DNA of 64,000 nt from Epinephelus fuscoguttatus (lineage: Eukaryota; Chordata; Actinopteri; Perciformes; Serranidae): assembly GCF_011397635.1 (NCBI RefSeq), contig NC_064772.1, positions 14,461,035-14,525,034 of the forward strand, in the 5' to 3' direction. The translations under genes and the position numbers were made by a program. This document shows, in pieces, positions 21,690-32,600 of this stretch. Numbering within the stretch: the stretch's first letter is position 1; each line of letters starts with the position of its first letter. The notes beneath the pieces are model-generated. The model did not search any database. It was not told the origin of the DNA and was given only the letters and a program-made list of their open reading frames with translations.

Positions 21690-23180
21690 CCTTCTTCTTC
21701 TTCTTTCTTCTTCCGAGGAAATCAAACTTCCCATGGGTGAAAACTCACCAAACTTTGCACAAAGGTCCAGTCCCATGCCAGATATCCTCAGCTGTAAACT
21801 CAAGCCAATAGTCCTGATGGTGGTGCTACAGCAAGCGTCTAAAGTTCAAAACTTTGAAAATTCATAACAAATCAACCATACGTGCTACAACTTCACAACT
21901 TTCATCAAACTGTAGCCCTAATACTGAAGAAACTTAACACTTAAAATTATGAAGTTCATCACTCTGTTTTTTTCAAAAACTGTAAAACTTCTTAAACCTA
22001 TCTCCTCCCACAATTTTTGTCATTTTTTTTGTTTCCTACAGTGCATCAAAATGTTTGACTGTAAACAGTACTGTAAACATATACATGCAAATTCTTGCTA
22101 AATAAATCTTCAATGTTCATGAAAAAATGACAAAATTCTAGAGTCATGGTAGATGATGTGTGGCAAATTTCAGAATTTTATCTCAAAAACTGAATTTCTG
22201 ACAGCATTTTGAATTTTGCTCTAATGTAAACAATTGGAGTCAATGTAAAAATGGAAATTTTAAACATCAGTTTTTCACTTATGGAGCAAATCAATCATTG
22301 TTACAAACAAATTACCAACATCTCCATGCTGTCTAGATGCAATATGTGTATTTTCAGATTTTTGTCTTAATAACTGAATTTTTTACAGTGGTTTCAAATC
22401 TGCCTTTCCATGCATGGATGGCTGCTTTCCTACACAACAGTGAATGGCTTACTCAATTTGTGAAGCCACTGTTGAGTTGATACTTGCCAGTTAGCTCAGA
22501 GTGGTAGATGACCATCTGAGGTTCCAGAGGTTGTGGATTCGAGCCTCAACTGGTGCAGAATCCACATTGTAATGAAAACATCTTCTTGTGCTCCAGCTTA
22601 TTGCTTAAAATTGCCTGAGCGTGACTGATCACTGTGCAGCATCTTCAAGTCTTTTTTCTGCCAGAAAATCTGCCTTCTCATGCTTGAAAATAAACCAAAC
22701 TTTGCTCAAAGATCCAGTGTCAATACTTCAGTGTGAAACCACCTGAGGCTTCTCACTTTGCACATAGCTCTAGTTAAACATCAGTTTTTCACTTATGAAG
22801 CAAATCAATCATTGTTACAAACAGATTTCCAACATCTCCATGCGGTCTAGATGCAATATGTGTATTTTCAGATTTTTGTTTCGATAACTGAATTTTTTTT
22901 TTACAGTGGTTTGAAATCTGCTTTTGCATACATGGACGGCTGCTAAACCTGCACGTCTGGCTTAGTCAATATGTGAGGCTACACATGAACTGTCACTGAC
23001 TAACTAGCTCAGTGAGATAGAAATTGATTCTTGAGGTTGTGAGTTCAAGCCTCAACTGATGCAAAAGGCAGATTGTGTTGCTAAATTCCTAAATGTCTTC
23101 CAATTCTTCTGCTTGTTGCTCAGAATTGCCTAAAAATGCCCGGACCTGACCCATCACTGTGCAGCAGCTATAATTTCAGA
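21690..23180 (+). repeat. Repeat block with tRNA-like segments and a 0.5-kb tandem duplication
   Basis: After a CTT-rich run (21670-21712) comes a conserved-looking fish repeat. A segment at 22262-22690 is repeated at 22775-23170, offset about 513 bases (shared CATCAGTTTTTCACTTATG, AAATCAATCATTGTTACAAAC and GTCTAGATGCAATATGTGTA). Both units contain a tRNA-like stretch at 22485-22560 and 23002-23075, with TTAGCTCAGAGTGG as an A-box-like and GGATTCGAGCCTC as a B-box-like sequence. The acceptor stem does not close, so these are tRNA-derived repeats, not tRNA genes. Confidence 0.55.
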
Positions 23181-23348
23181 TAGTTACTGCTAAAATGTGA
23201 ATGAAATTATTAAATGAAATGGCCTGATTCCTTTACAAGAGCCTCAAATAAATCAGCACTCTCAGGAGGTCTGAGTGACCTTGTGTACTGATTACTAGCA
23301 TGATGGACTTTCTAATATATTTTTTTTTTTTGTATTAATATGTAATAG

Positions 23349-23728
23349 GCGGCACGGTGGTGTGGTGGTTAGCACTGTCGCCTCACAGCAAGAGGGTTGC
23401 CGGTTCGATCCCGGGCGTGGGAGCCCTTCTGTGTGGAGTTTGCATGTTCTCCCTGTGTCAGCGTGGGTTCTCTCCGGGCACTCCGGCTTCCTCCCACAGT
23501 CCAAAGACATGCAGATTGGGGACTAGGTTAATTGGTAACTCTAAATTGTCCATAGGTGTGAATGTGAGCATGAATGGTTGTTTGTCTCTATGTGTCAGCC
23601 CTGCGATAGTCTGGCGACCTGTCCAGGGTGTACCCTGCCTCTCGCCCGATGTCAGCTGGGATAGGCTCCAGCCCCCCCGCGACCCTCAAGAGGATGAAGC
23701 GGTTAGAAGATGAATGAATGAATGAATG
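23349..23728 (+). mobile_element. tRNA-derived SINE, full-length, with perfect TSD
   Basis: The head has RNA polymerase III boxes (TGGTTAGCACTG and an exact GGTTCGATCCC B box). The body runs through GGAGTTTGCATGTTCTCCC and ATGTCAGCTGGGATAGGCTC, and the tail is (GAAT)n. A 12-base duplication AATATGTAATAG flanks it at 23337-23348 and 23729-23740. Other copies are at 49413 and 62603. The open frames inside are by-products of the SINE. Confidence 0.9.
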
Positions 23729-23740
23729 AATATGTAATAG

Positions 23741-24772
23741 TCAAGGAAAAGGGAGGGAAAAAAGGGAATTCAAGAAAGAGAAGATCACAAAATATACAGA
23801 AAAATGCTCTCCAACTGTGATGGATGTGATTCACGTTATACTGCCTTATCTTAAAACATACAATAAAAGCTCTGTGTTGGAGGGATTAGATAAAATGTAT
23901 CCCTTACTGTTGCCAGACTTCTCTTTTAATCTTTATGATTATGAACTCTTTGCCCCCTCTCAGTGAGATATAGACTGTCTGAGGTTAAATCTGCAGATGC
24001 TGTAACGCCCTCATGTTTTTAAAGGCTAATTGTGTTGTTAATGCTCTGCACAGGAGGTTCACGAGGTTAATAACAGAATATAGCCTCAGGTCAATAATGA
24101 CTCGGCGCTTAAAGTATTCTTTTTATACATCCTTCATTGCCGCATTGACAAAAACAGAATTGTGCTCATGTAGCCTGGGCCTTTGGAAAAAGATGCTTTA
24201 ATAGCCCTTATTAAGCCTGTATAATACAGTATGTGTACATTTGTGTCTTGGAAGCAGAACTAACATCTTGCTATTTAGGGAAGTCTATAAAATCAGTAAC
24301 GCAAGTGAAAGGAAGTTTAACATGAATCATCAAAACACTGCTTCCTTTTGTGCATCCTTTAACTCCTTTAATTTCATGCTGTAAAGCGAGTTTCGAGTAG
24401 AATAACCCCAAATTATTTACAGAGACACAAGTGAAGTGGAGGAAGTAATTACATTTGTCCCACATATCATGATACTGCCACTGTCTATGTTTCCTGTTGA
24501 GACACTAAGACCAGTTGCTGTTGATACCATATCTCCTTTTTACCTTTCAATGTCAGTTTTGTACAGTCTTGATTCAAAGGGCTTTTATATCAGTTCTACA
24601 CAGGAGATGTTGTCTAAAACTATTAAACAAGGGAAACCAATCAGCTTTGAGGCAGAGAGGAACCAACAAGTTGACATAAAGCACAATCAAAATGGTGATC
24701 TGTTGACTCTGTAAACAACTACGCAAGGTGCTGAAGTCCCATTTGCTCTGCGCTGCATTGTTCTCAGACCTG
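23741..24772. other. No feature recognised
   Basis: No splice-linked exons or known repeats were identified. A 92-codon plus-strand frame at 24436-24714 has no family I recognise and no ATG at its computed start. Confidence 0.35.
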
Positions 24773-25040
24773 AAAGGGGACCTATTATACAGCTTTTTCT
24801 GTCATACATATATCATGTTACAGTGTCAGGTGTTCATATTAAATGTGGCCAAAGTTTCAAATAATGAGGTGAACGTTTGTAAAAAATAATCCCATGTGAG
24901 CAAAAACCTCAGGCGTCAGACTGTACAAACCCCTTTTTCCAATGTTTTTTTTTTCTACTTTCAAGGCAAGCTGACAACAGGTTGTGGTGGATTTCTCTAC
25001 ATGGTCATCTGCTCCTGGTACAGTACTGCTACATGTAGCT

Positions 25041-25704
25041 CATGGGTGTCAAACATATGGCCCGTGGGTCAGAACTGGCCAGCATAAAGGTCCAATCCAG
25101 CCCACCGGACACTTAATATTGATGCACTGGCTAAGAGGTGTAAGTTTTCAGGAGCAACTTGAATAGTGATTAGCTTACTTTATGTAAAATGCTGCTTCCA
25201 GGGCTTTTCCACTCCTGTACAGAATATAGTTCTCTGGAAAAAACAAGGAGTACACGTGATGTTAGTCAGCTGCTTCAGTACAAAAGAATCGTTATCAGAC
25301 TTCTATCTTAAAACAATATTGGTGCAACATGATTGCTAAGTCACTGCCAAAACTTTAGATTTGTAAATGGTTTGTAAGGCCGCAGATAACTTCATCTGCT
25401 TCCTCAGTGGTTTCCACTTCAGTTTGGTGTAGTGATGACAGCATTACTGCACAGGAGTGGAAATTTATTGGAAAATGGACATGTAGTGATAGTGAGTAGT
25501 AACTGACTGACTGTGTAACTGAGATGTATTATTGAAATTGCACAGGATGTTCCTGTATGTCTTCACACTATAGGAGAGATTTAAAAAAAATTGGAGGTGT
25601 TGTTATGTATAGGATATTAAGCAATGGTTTTACTGGTCTGGCCCACTTCAGATTAAATTGGACTGTATGGGGCCCATGAACCGAAAATGATTTTGACACC
25701 AGTG
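25041..25704 (+). mobile_element. hAT-type non-autonomous element with 8-bp TSD
   Basis: It begins CATGGGTGTCAAA and ends TTTGACACCAGTG, inverted repeats with two mismatches. It is flanked by the exact 8-base duplication ATGTAGCT at 25033-25040 and 25705-25712, the target size of hAT elements. The related element at 39600 has the uninterrupted sequence AGTAGCTACATGCTAACGTC, which is an empty site. Confidence 0.9.
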
Positions 25705-25829
25705 ATGTAGCTACATGCTGACGTCACGGAAAGATGTAATCTTGGTTGCTGAAGTTGTTGATTTCCCCTGATTTTGGATCATTTTTCTGTTGGAACACGT
25801 CCGGTTGTGAAGATTTTGTTTTAGAAGCT

Positions 25830-27478
25830 TTTATTTATTTATTTTTTTTATTCAAGTTTTTATTTCTTTTATCTTTGGTGTTTGACAGGACAACATTTTA
25901 CATTGTGAGACATTTCTTGTTATACACACTACATGTACCATCAGTGGCAAAGAAAAACAAAAATGAAATAAATGTGTTTACCCATTCTTTCAGTTCAGGG
26001 GGTTTGTGTGTGTTCCACAGGTTAAGTATTGTCCTGGCAGCCGTTGTAATCCCTACCATGATTACAGAGAATTCTCCGCTTGATATGTTGTGTATTTGGC
26101 TTCTGTCCCATAATCTGGGAGATAATAGTATATCACTTCTCAGCCAGTTGCTCAAATTGCCCACAACTGTCTTCCAGAAAGGTTGAATGACAGGGCACTC
26201 CCAGATGCAGTGTAACAGAGTGCATATGTTTTTCTGACATTTCCAACACAGGTTATTATTTGTTAAACCTGCTCTGTTGAGTCTTTGTGGTATCCAGTAA
26301 TACCTGTGTGCTATTTTGTATTGTGTAAATTTCCCTTTAGCTTCCCTAATGTATTTCCCATTATTAGATATAATTCTCAGCCATTCCTCGTCACTCATCA
26401 GGCATCCCAGGTCTTTCTCCCATATTGTTTTCAGGCTCTGACAGCCATCGCTGAGTAGTTGGTTGGTTGTTCTATAAAATATACAGGCTTGGTGGCACTC
26501 AGCAGGTAACGTGAGATAGTCCATGATGTGGTTTCCATCCTCGTACTGAATCCTGGAGGTAATACAGTCCGCAAATCTGCAAATATTTCCAAAAATGTTC
26601 CTTTCCCTCAAGATTGTATTTTCTTTTTACGTCAGAGAATGACATGAAGACCCCTTCTTCATATAAGTCAGCAATATGACATAATCCATTAAGGAGCCAT
26701 TCCTTCCAATATACTGATGTATTTCCAATGCTGATCATGGGGTTATGCCACAGAGAAGAATATATTTGTTTACAATGTGATAATTTATGCATTTTATGTA
26801 TTTTGGTCCAGATCTCTTTGGAGTGAGACATAATAGGATTCAATACATTACGTGAGGACTGGGATAATCTATCAATAGGAGTAAAAGAAGATGACATCTT
26901 ATTTTCAATAGTAACCCACTCTAGCTGGTTATCTTTATTCCAGTGTGAGAACTGGCAACATCATGAGCACATAGTTAAATTGCGGTGCAACCACCATTTT
27001 TATCATATTGATCTTACCCCATAATGTTAGCTTAAGTTTCCCCCATTTATCCAAATTAGTTTTAATTTTTTGCAGCAATGGTTCTAAATTTAATGTAGGT
27101 ATTTCCTCCACTTCGCTACGAGTTTGATTCCCAAGTATGTCATCCCTTTTGATATCCATTTATAGCTGAAATTTGTCAGTGAATTTGAATTGCATAATCC
27201 AGATATAGGCATAGCTTCCAACTTTGTCCAGTTAATTTTGTATCCAGATAGTTTGGAGTAAGATTGTATTGTGATCATCAGGTGCGGTATCGAATTTAAT
27301 GGGTCTTTTATCAGCATCAAAATATCGTCCGCATATAATAATAATTTGTGCTCTTTCCCTCCTCCTTCCACCCCCCTAATAGCTGCATTTGCTCTGATGG
27401 CAATAGCCAGTGGTTCCAGTACAATATTAAAAAGTAATGGCGACAGAGCACAGCCCTGTCGAGTAGCTCTGGTGAGGT
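25830..27478 (-). mobile_element. 5'-truncated L1-type LINE with decayed reverse transcriptase
   Basis: Minus-strand frames run 27485 to 25898 in several shifted pieces. The first has TRQGCALSPLLF and the YADD catalytic box of reverse transcriptase. The last has the CWKC...H...C cysteine-histidine block and PFWKTVVGNL typical of the C-terminus of fish L1 ORF2. Frameshifts at about 26600, 26900 and 27120 make it non-functional. A T-rich tract at 25831-25854 corresponds to the A tail. Everything 5' of mid-reverse transcriptase is missing. Confidence 0.85.
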
Positions 27479-28198
27479 AAGCAACAAGTATGAACCTGAA
27501 AAACAGCATAATAGGTCCTCTTTAATTAACTGAAATTCCCATCAGCCACAGAGCTGAAATACAGGAAAGCAAATGTTTTGGATTTTGTTTTACTGCTTTG
27601 AATTTGCGTATTAGTTTTTTTTCAGGTCAAGTTACACAGCTGTGAATTATCATTACATACAGTGTATCTGCTGCCACCTTCTGGCCTAAAGAGGGTTTGT
27701 ACGTTTGTTATGTCTATACTGGTAGTTCAGAAACTTTTAAAACCAAGGCATCCCATTTTATATCATCCCCTCTCACACAACAGACACATACATGCAAATG
27801 TTTAACGCTGACATTAACACCATGGATAGAGTTTAAAAAACTCTTAAAAACCTTTAAAAAAGCCTTAAAAACACAAGCAAGGTTGATGCAGAGTATGCGT
27901 CATACATGAACTTGCATAAAGTGGAATCTTCAGCAGTTTTAAGTGATGTTGCCGTGTGGATTTGCAGATACATATTCACCTAAAGTAAACAATCAATAAA
28001 AAATAAGTATGCTAAATAGCTGTATTTGCTTGGTCATCTTAAACAGTGGCAAGATGTATCATCATTTCTTTGAGTTCTATTTACAATGGAAAATCTTTCC
28101 ACAGTCAATATTTCTGAGAGTTGTACACCAGAAAAGTCTCCTGCTGGAGAAAAAAGATGAGCAAATTCTGTCTAAGAAACCTGTATTAAAGCCATTGA

Positions 28199-29103
28199 TC
28201 ATGTCTGATTTTTCAGGTGACAAAGTTTAACATGGTCTCCATAATTATATAACTCAAAGCCTGGGTAGAGAGGCTCTGTGAAGGTGGTCTGGACTCTGTG
28301 AATGAGAACTTCTGAGTCAGCGATGTTGTAAAAGGACAGAGTCTCTTCCTCATGGTCTAGGTATACTCCTATCCTCCACGACGGAGGTGCTTTTATGTCA
28401 GTATGTTCATTATTGTGCCAGAAAAAAAACCCAGAGTCAGAACAGTCCAAGCTCCAGGAGAGCTGATTCATTCCAAAGCGACTGTCATTGCTCCCACCTT
28501 TCCTGCTGACACCTTTATACGACACCGCTACGCAGACCTGCTGCCCTCTCCACTCCAGCTCCCAGTAACAACGTCCATCCAGGCCCTGGCTGCACAGCAC
28601 CTCCTCCCAGTGGTCAAATCTCTCTGGGTGGTCGGGGACTGATGGAGAGTGCTCGATGTAAGTGGCTTCAGTGCAGTCTGCAGAGATGCTGAGGTCAGGG
28701 TGGGCGGTGTCTGGATCCAGAGTGAGATCTTTCCAGTCTGGAACAACAAGTAGAATAAAGACAAGTACAAGTACCTCAAAATTGTACTTTAGTCCAGTAC
28801 TTGTGTAAATGTAGGCTGCTTAGGTACTTTCCACCACTGGATTTTAGTCCACTGTACAGAAAGGCTAAGATATAAAGCCTTTATGTGATAGATGAGCAGT
28901 GAAATATGCATCCACAGATTTAAGATAGACAAACTTTATTTATCCCTAAAGGAAAATTGTTGTGCAGCTGTTGCTGAACAAAGTAGGAAAGAGTGGAAGT
29001 ATAGTGCAAATACAGAATATAACATATTAATAAGCTGAAATAAACTATAACAATATAAAATACACGAGACATAAAAAAACTCACGCTTGTGGAAATCATC
29101 CAT
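28199..29103 (-). CDS. Stand-alone PRY-SPRY (B30.2) domain protein
   Basis: The 3' exon is complement(28199..28737), entered after TTGTTCCAG. It encodes a complete PRY-SPRY domain: DLTLDPDTAHPDLSIS (PRY), SVPDHPERFDHWEEVLC, GRCYWELEW, VAVSYKG, SWSLDC, WRIGVYLD, LSFYN and TEPLYPGFELY, then TGA. A 64-base exon at complement(29085..29148), between a GTACAG acceptor and a GTGAGT donor, joins in phase and contains an ATG at 29103, giving a 185-residue product (MDDFHKHWKDLTLDPD...). This is the domain used by fish TRIM and NLR proteins for ligand binding, but no RING, B-box, coiled coil or NACHT segment lies between here and the impa1 promoter. It may be a genuine solo B30.2 gene or the surviving 3' end of a larger TRIM-like gene. 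The frame is intact. Confidence 0.8.
28920..29010 (+). repeat. LINE/SINE tail fragment (TTTATT.ATCCC type)
   Basis: AACTTTATTTATCCCTAAAGGAAAATTG resembles the 3' tails of several fish retroposons. The same motif follows the pentamer array at 49160. It sits in the intron of the B30.2 gene. Confidence 0.4.
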
Positions 29104-29148
29104 TGTTGCTGCCTCTTCTTTTGACAGCAAGGAAAAGTTATCAGTTTC

Positions 29149-29260
29149 CTGTACAGAGAGAAATGACAGCCGTCTAGCCAATGAGAGCGGCGACTTCACA
29201 TTTTTGACCAATGAGAGTGAGAGTCACCTTAAGTCCCGCCCTCCGCTAAGCTAGCTAAAA
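29149..29260. promoter_or_regulatory. Putative shared promoter of the B30.2 gene and impa1
   Basis: Between the two divergent genes lie two CCAAT boxes (29178-29182 and 29208-29212, each in a CCAATGAGAG context) and a GC-box-like CCCGCCC (29235-29241). There is no TATA box. Close divergent genes with CCAAT and GC boxes fit a bidirectional housekeeping promoter. Start sites were not determined. Confidence 0.45.
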
Positions 29261-29677
29261 GTCAAAACTGTCAAGTCAATCTGTGTGGAGCTGGAGGTGG
29301 GTCATTTAGCTCGAGCTCATTGAAACTCTTTCTGTTGTATATTGCAACGTAAATTAGGAGTCATTACATACCTGCCTGGCTACACTGCTTATTCTGTGTT
29401 TGTAGCCGTCACTGTTTGTTTTCTTTATACGAGTTCATTCGCGTAAAAGCTAACTAGCATAGAGAGCTAATTCAGCTAACCTCACAACGCTCTCAGCGTT
29501 ATTAACAGATTTACCTGCTGCTCAGGTAGTTTCTCCAGCCAGTAGCTCATGGTTTTATAGGTAGGTTAAATTCTAATTTTAATGTGAACGAAACTTAAGT
29601 GTCGCTTTTTCCCAACAGGAACTTAAACTGTAACTATCCGGGAATATAAGGTTAATAACTCCTCATCCACAATCAAC

Positions 29678-32600
29678 ATGAGTGATGCTTGGCAGGAGTG
29701 TATGGATCACTGTGTGGAGGTCACCAAAAAGGCTGGCAAGGTGAGAAAATACTGCTCTTATGGTCTGGAGATCATTGTATTTTATATGGTACGGCATTGG
29801 TTAACTTTTGTATCCACTTTTGTGTGCATCACAGCAATAGTAACTTGCAGGTACATGATACAGTAATTAAAGTCAGTCTAATGATGTCAGTAGTCATGTC
29901 AAAGGAGTTATTTACAGCATGGACCTAAAGGGCATTCATTAAGAGGAGTTTGACTGTTTGTAACACTTGTTTTCCTCATGAAATATAATTTGCACATGGG
30001 TTTTGAATGTCTGGAATGAAGGCAGGTTTGCCTTTGTACAAAAATGCAGTTTTTTCAAGGTCAAATGTGACTCAAACACTGAAGAAATTCATTTTGTTAA
30101 TCACGTCAGAGAGCTGTTAGAAACAGGAGAAAGCATGTCACAGAGGCAGACAGGAACTTTATCAAAATGGTTTTAAAGATGAGAAGGTACAAATGAACCT
30201 TCTTTTGTATTTCCAGCTAGGTCCACCTAGTTAACATCTAAAAATTAAATGACTGACTTTGTGATACAACATTAGAAACAGGACATAAAGATGAGTGATA
30301 GACAGATCTAATAGACTGAAGAAGACCTTTTTTCAGTTCCATCTGTGCTTGCTCTTTTGATAGTAGGATTGCCATGTCACAGTAAAGAGCAGTCCACAGC
30401 AGCAGCTTTTTTAAAGCCTTCATAGAGCAGTTCAAATATGTTGCTCATCTGTCTCCTGGAAAAGACATATTATGTTTCTGTCAACACATCATGATGATTT
30501 TTATGTTATCCGCAAGGTGAAGTGTAATCTCTAATGGCAGCCATTCAAGTCAAACAAATCTCCTGTTTTGTATATCAAGGTTACTTAAACCTTTTTATTA
30601 AACGTTTGCACAATAATTTTACATGAGGTCAGGCATCCAGAAAAAGTTGTCCATAATAAAAACTACACACATTTAACAAGACAGCAAGGTGGCTTAACTT
30701 AGAGACATGAAAACTCTGATAACATCTCGCTGCTAACGTTAGCGTCATATGCTGTACGCTGTGAGCATTATTACAGAATTATGTCACTGCCAGAAAGATG
30801 GTCTTTTCATAAATCTGGGATGTCTATGCAGCATGAAGATGCTAATACTTGTGAAATTGGTGCCACATGACCAGAGAAAAGGGGCAGTGGCAATCCCTTT
30901 TGCTCAAGAGGTAGGAAATGTAGAATTATTGGACCAATAAACACTCTCGCTGGTGGGTGACATAATAAGCTTATATAATAAGCAATATAAGCTTGTCTGT
31001 TTTGACACAGGTAACTATATGGCAGCCAGCTGGTGACAAATCTCCAAAACAGAAACAGTTAGCTAAAATATGTTTCAGAAGAGATTTGAGGAGAGAAGTA
31101 GCAAAGAAGATGGAACTGTGATGTTTTCTACCTACGGTTTGTACAAAATGGGCATGATTTCAGAAGAAAGTTACAGTAACCTGTAATAAAAATATGTGAA
31201 AGAGTAGTAAAAGCAATAGGTCAACAGGTGTCAGCAAATCCACTTTGATGTCTGCTTGAAAATGTCCTTGACTCTGAAGTGGTTCAGTCACTTAAAATTT
31301 TGACAAGGAAAGCCATCATGGTGAAGTGGGTCAGTTATGAACGTCCTTCTGTTTCTATGTGTAAATCTCAGATCTCTGAGGTTGTGACTTATTGTATCGA
31401 TGGAAGGACTCACCTTTTGCTGTGTAAATGGAACAAACCATTGGAATCTCTAGGACTTATTACAATCTGAACTTAAATGGATAATATTTTTTTGATTATT
31501 ATTATGTAAGTACAGTGCCTCTATAAATGTCTTGTTTGTCAATCTAACACCCAAAGATATTCATTGTAATATGATAAACCTGAGAAAATCAGGAAATCTC
31601 CATATTTGAGAGTCTGAAAGCAGAATTTTTGTATATTTTTGCTTTAAAAAAATTACTTTAATTATTAATTAATTATTATAATAGTTGCTAAAAACTCTTT
31701 CATCGCTTGACTAATCGATCAGTGGACTAATTATTGAAGCTCAAACAAAAACAAAAACAAAAAAAAAACAGTAAAGACTCTGGATCTTACACCTTATCCT
31801 CTCTGACCCATCACTGCCACCAGTACGTAACCATAACACATAACATGTTAGGCTTAATTACAGCAGCAGATGTAGTCAGTCATCCAAAAAATCCCCTCGC
31901 TGAGTTTGTCATTGTGTCTCTGCCAGATGATCCGCGAGGCGCTCCAGAAGGACATCGCCGTCATGCAGAAGAGCTCGCCAGTTGACCTGGTGACCGAGAC
32001 GGACCAGAAAGTGGAACAGCTCATTATATCCACCATCAAGGAAAAGTACCCCACTCACAGGTATTTGATTGGAGACACATGAGAGGTGCTTTATGAGCTA
32101 CTTGAAAGCACTGAAGGACATGTGACAGTGTATTTTTATGCAGTCTCTCCAAGTTTGACCCTTATTTTCATATTAGTTTAATTGTTAATTGCTTCTTTGT
32201 ATTTAATGCTGCGCTTAACTCACTTCACTTTGCTTATTTTGTTTGTGATAGTGACAGTAGTTTTCTATACTTTGTGTTATGAAGCAGGTTCACACTCGTG
32301 CTCCTGTCATTAATATTGGCTGAATTTGGAAAAACTGATGTCATGAGCCACAAAAAACAGACAAAAATAAATGTTTAGACTCCAAAAATGTTAATATTAT
32401 ATTCATTTGGATTAAAAAAAATTGTAAATTCAGTTAACTGTAAGTATGAAGGTATTAAAGCTGTTGCAAAGCCTTCTCTACACTACCTGAAATACATTCT
32501 GGTGGGGAAAAACCAAACCCTGTATTTGTTTGTTCATGACTAAATATAATCAGATTTAAAGTCCCCCTTCACTCAAAATGTCTGACCTTGACTATACTGA

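Larger units (their letters stand above)
24773..27523. mobile_element. TIR element A, copy 1, interrupted by two insertions
   Basis: The left end AAAGGGGACCTATTATACAG and the reverse complement of the right end AAAGAGGACCTATTATGCTG pair as terminal inverted repeats. The element also exists at 39345-41050, which serves as the reference. It is split by a hAT-type element (25041-25704) and an L1 fragment (25830-27478). It has no coding capacity of its own. Confidence 0.75.

Noticed and set aside
21531-21803. 90-codon minus-strand frame with an arginine run
   Set aside because: The arginine run is the CTT-rich microsatellite read in reverse and the rest is a dispersed repeat.
22485-22560. Possible tRNA gene
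   Set aside because: A- and B-box-like sequences are present but no acceptor stem or consistent cloverleaf forms, and it recurs inside a repeat at 23002.
23357-23713. 118-codon frame recurring at 62539 and 49421
   Set aside because: The shared protein (VWWLALSPHSKRVAGSIPG) is simply the translation of the SINE head and body, present wherever the SINE is.
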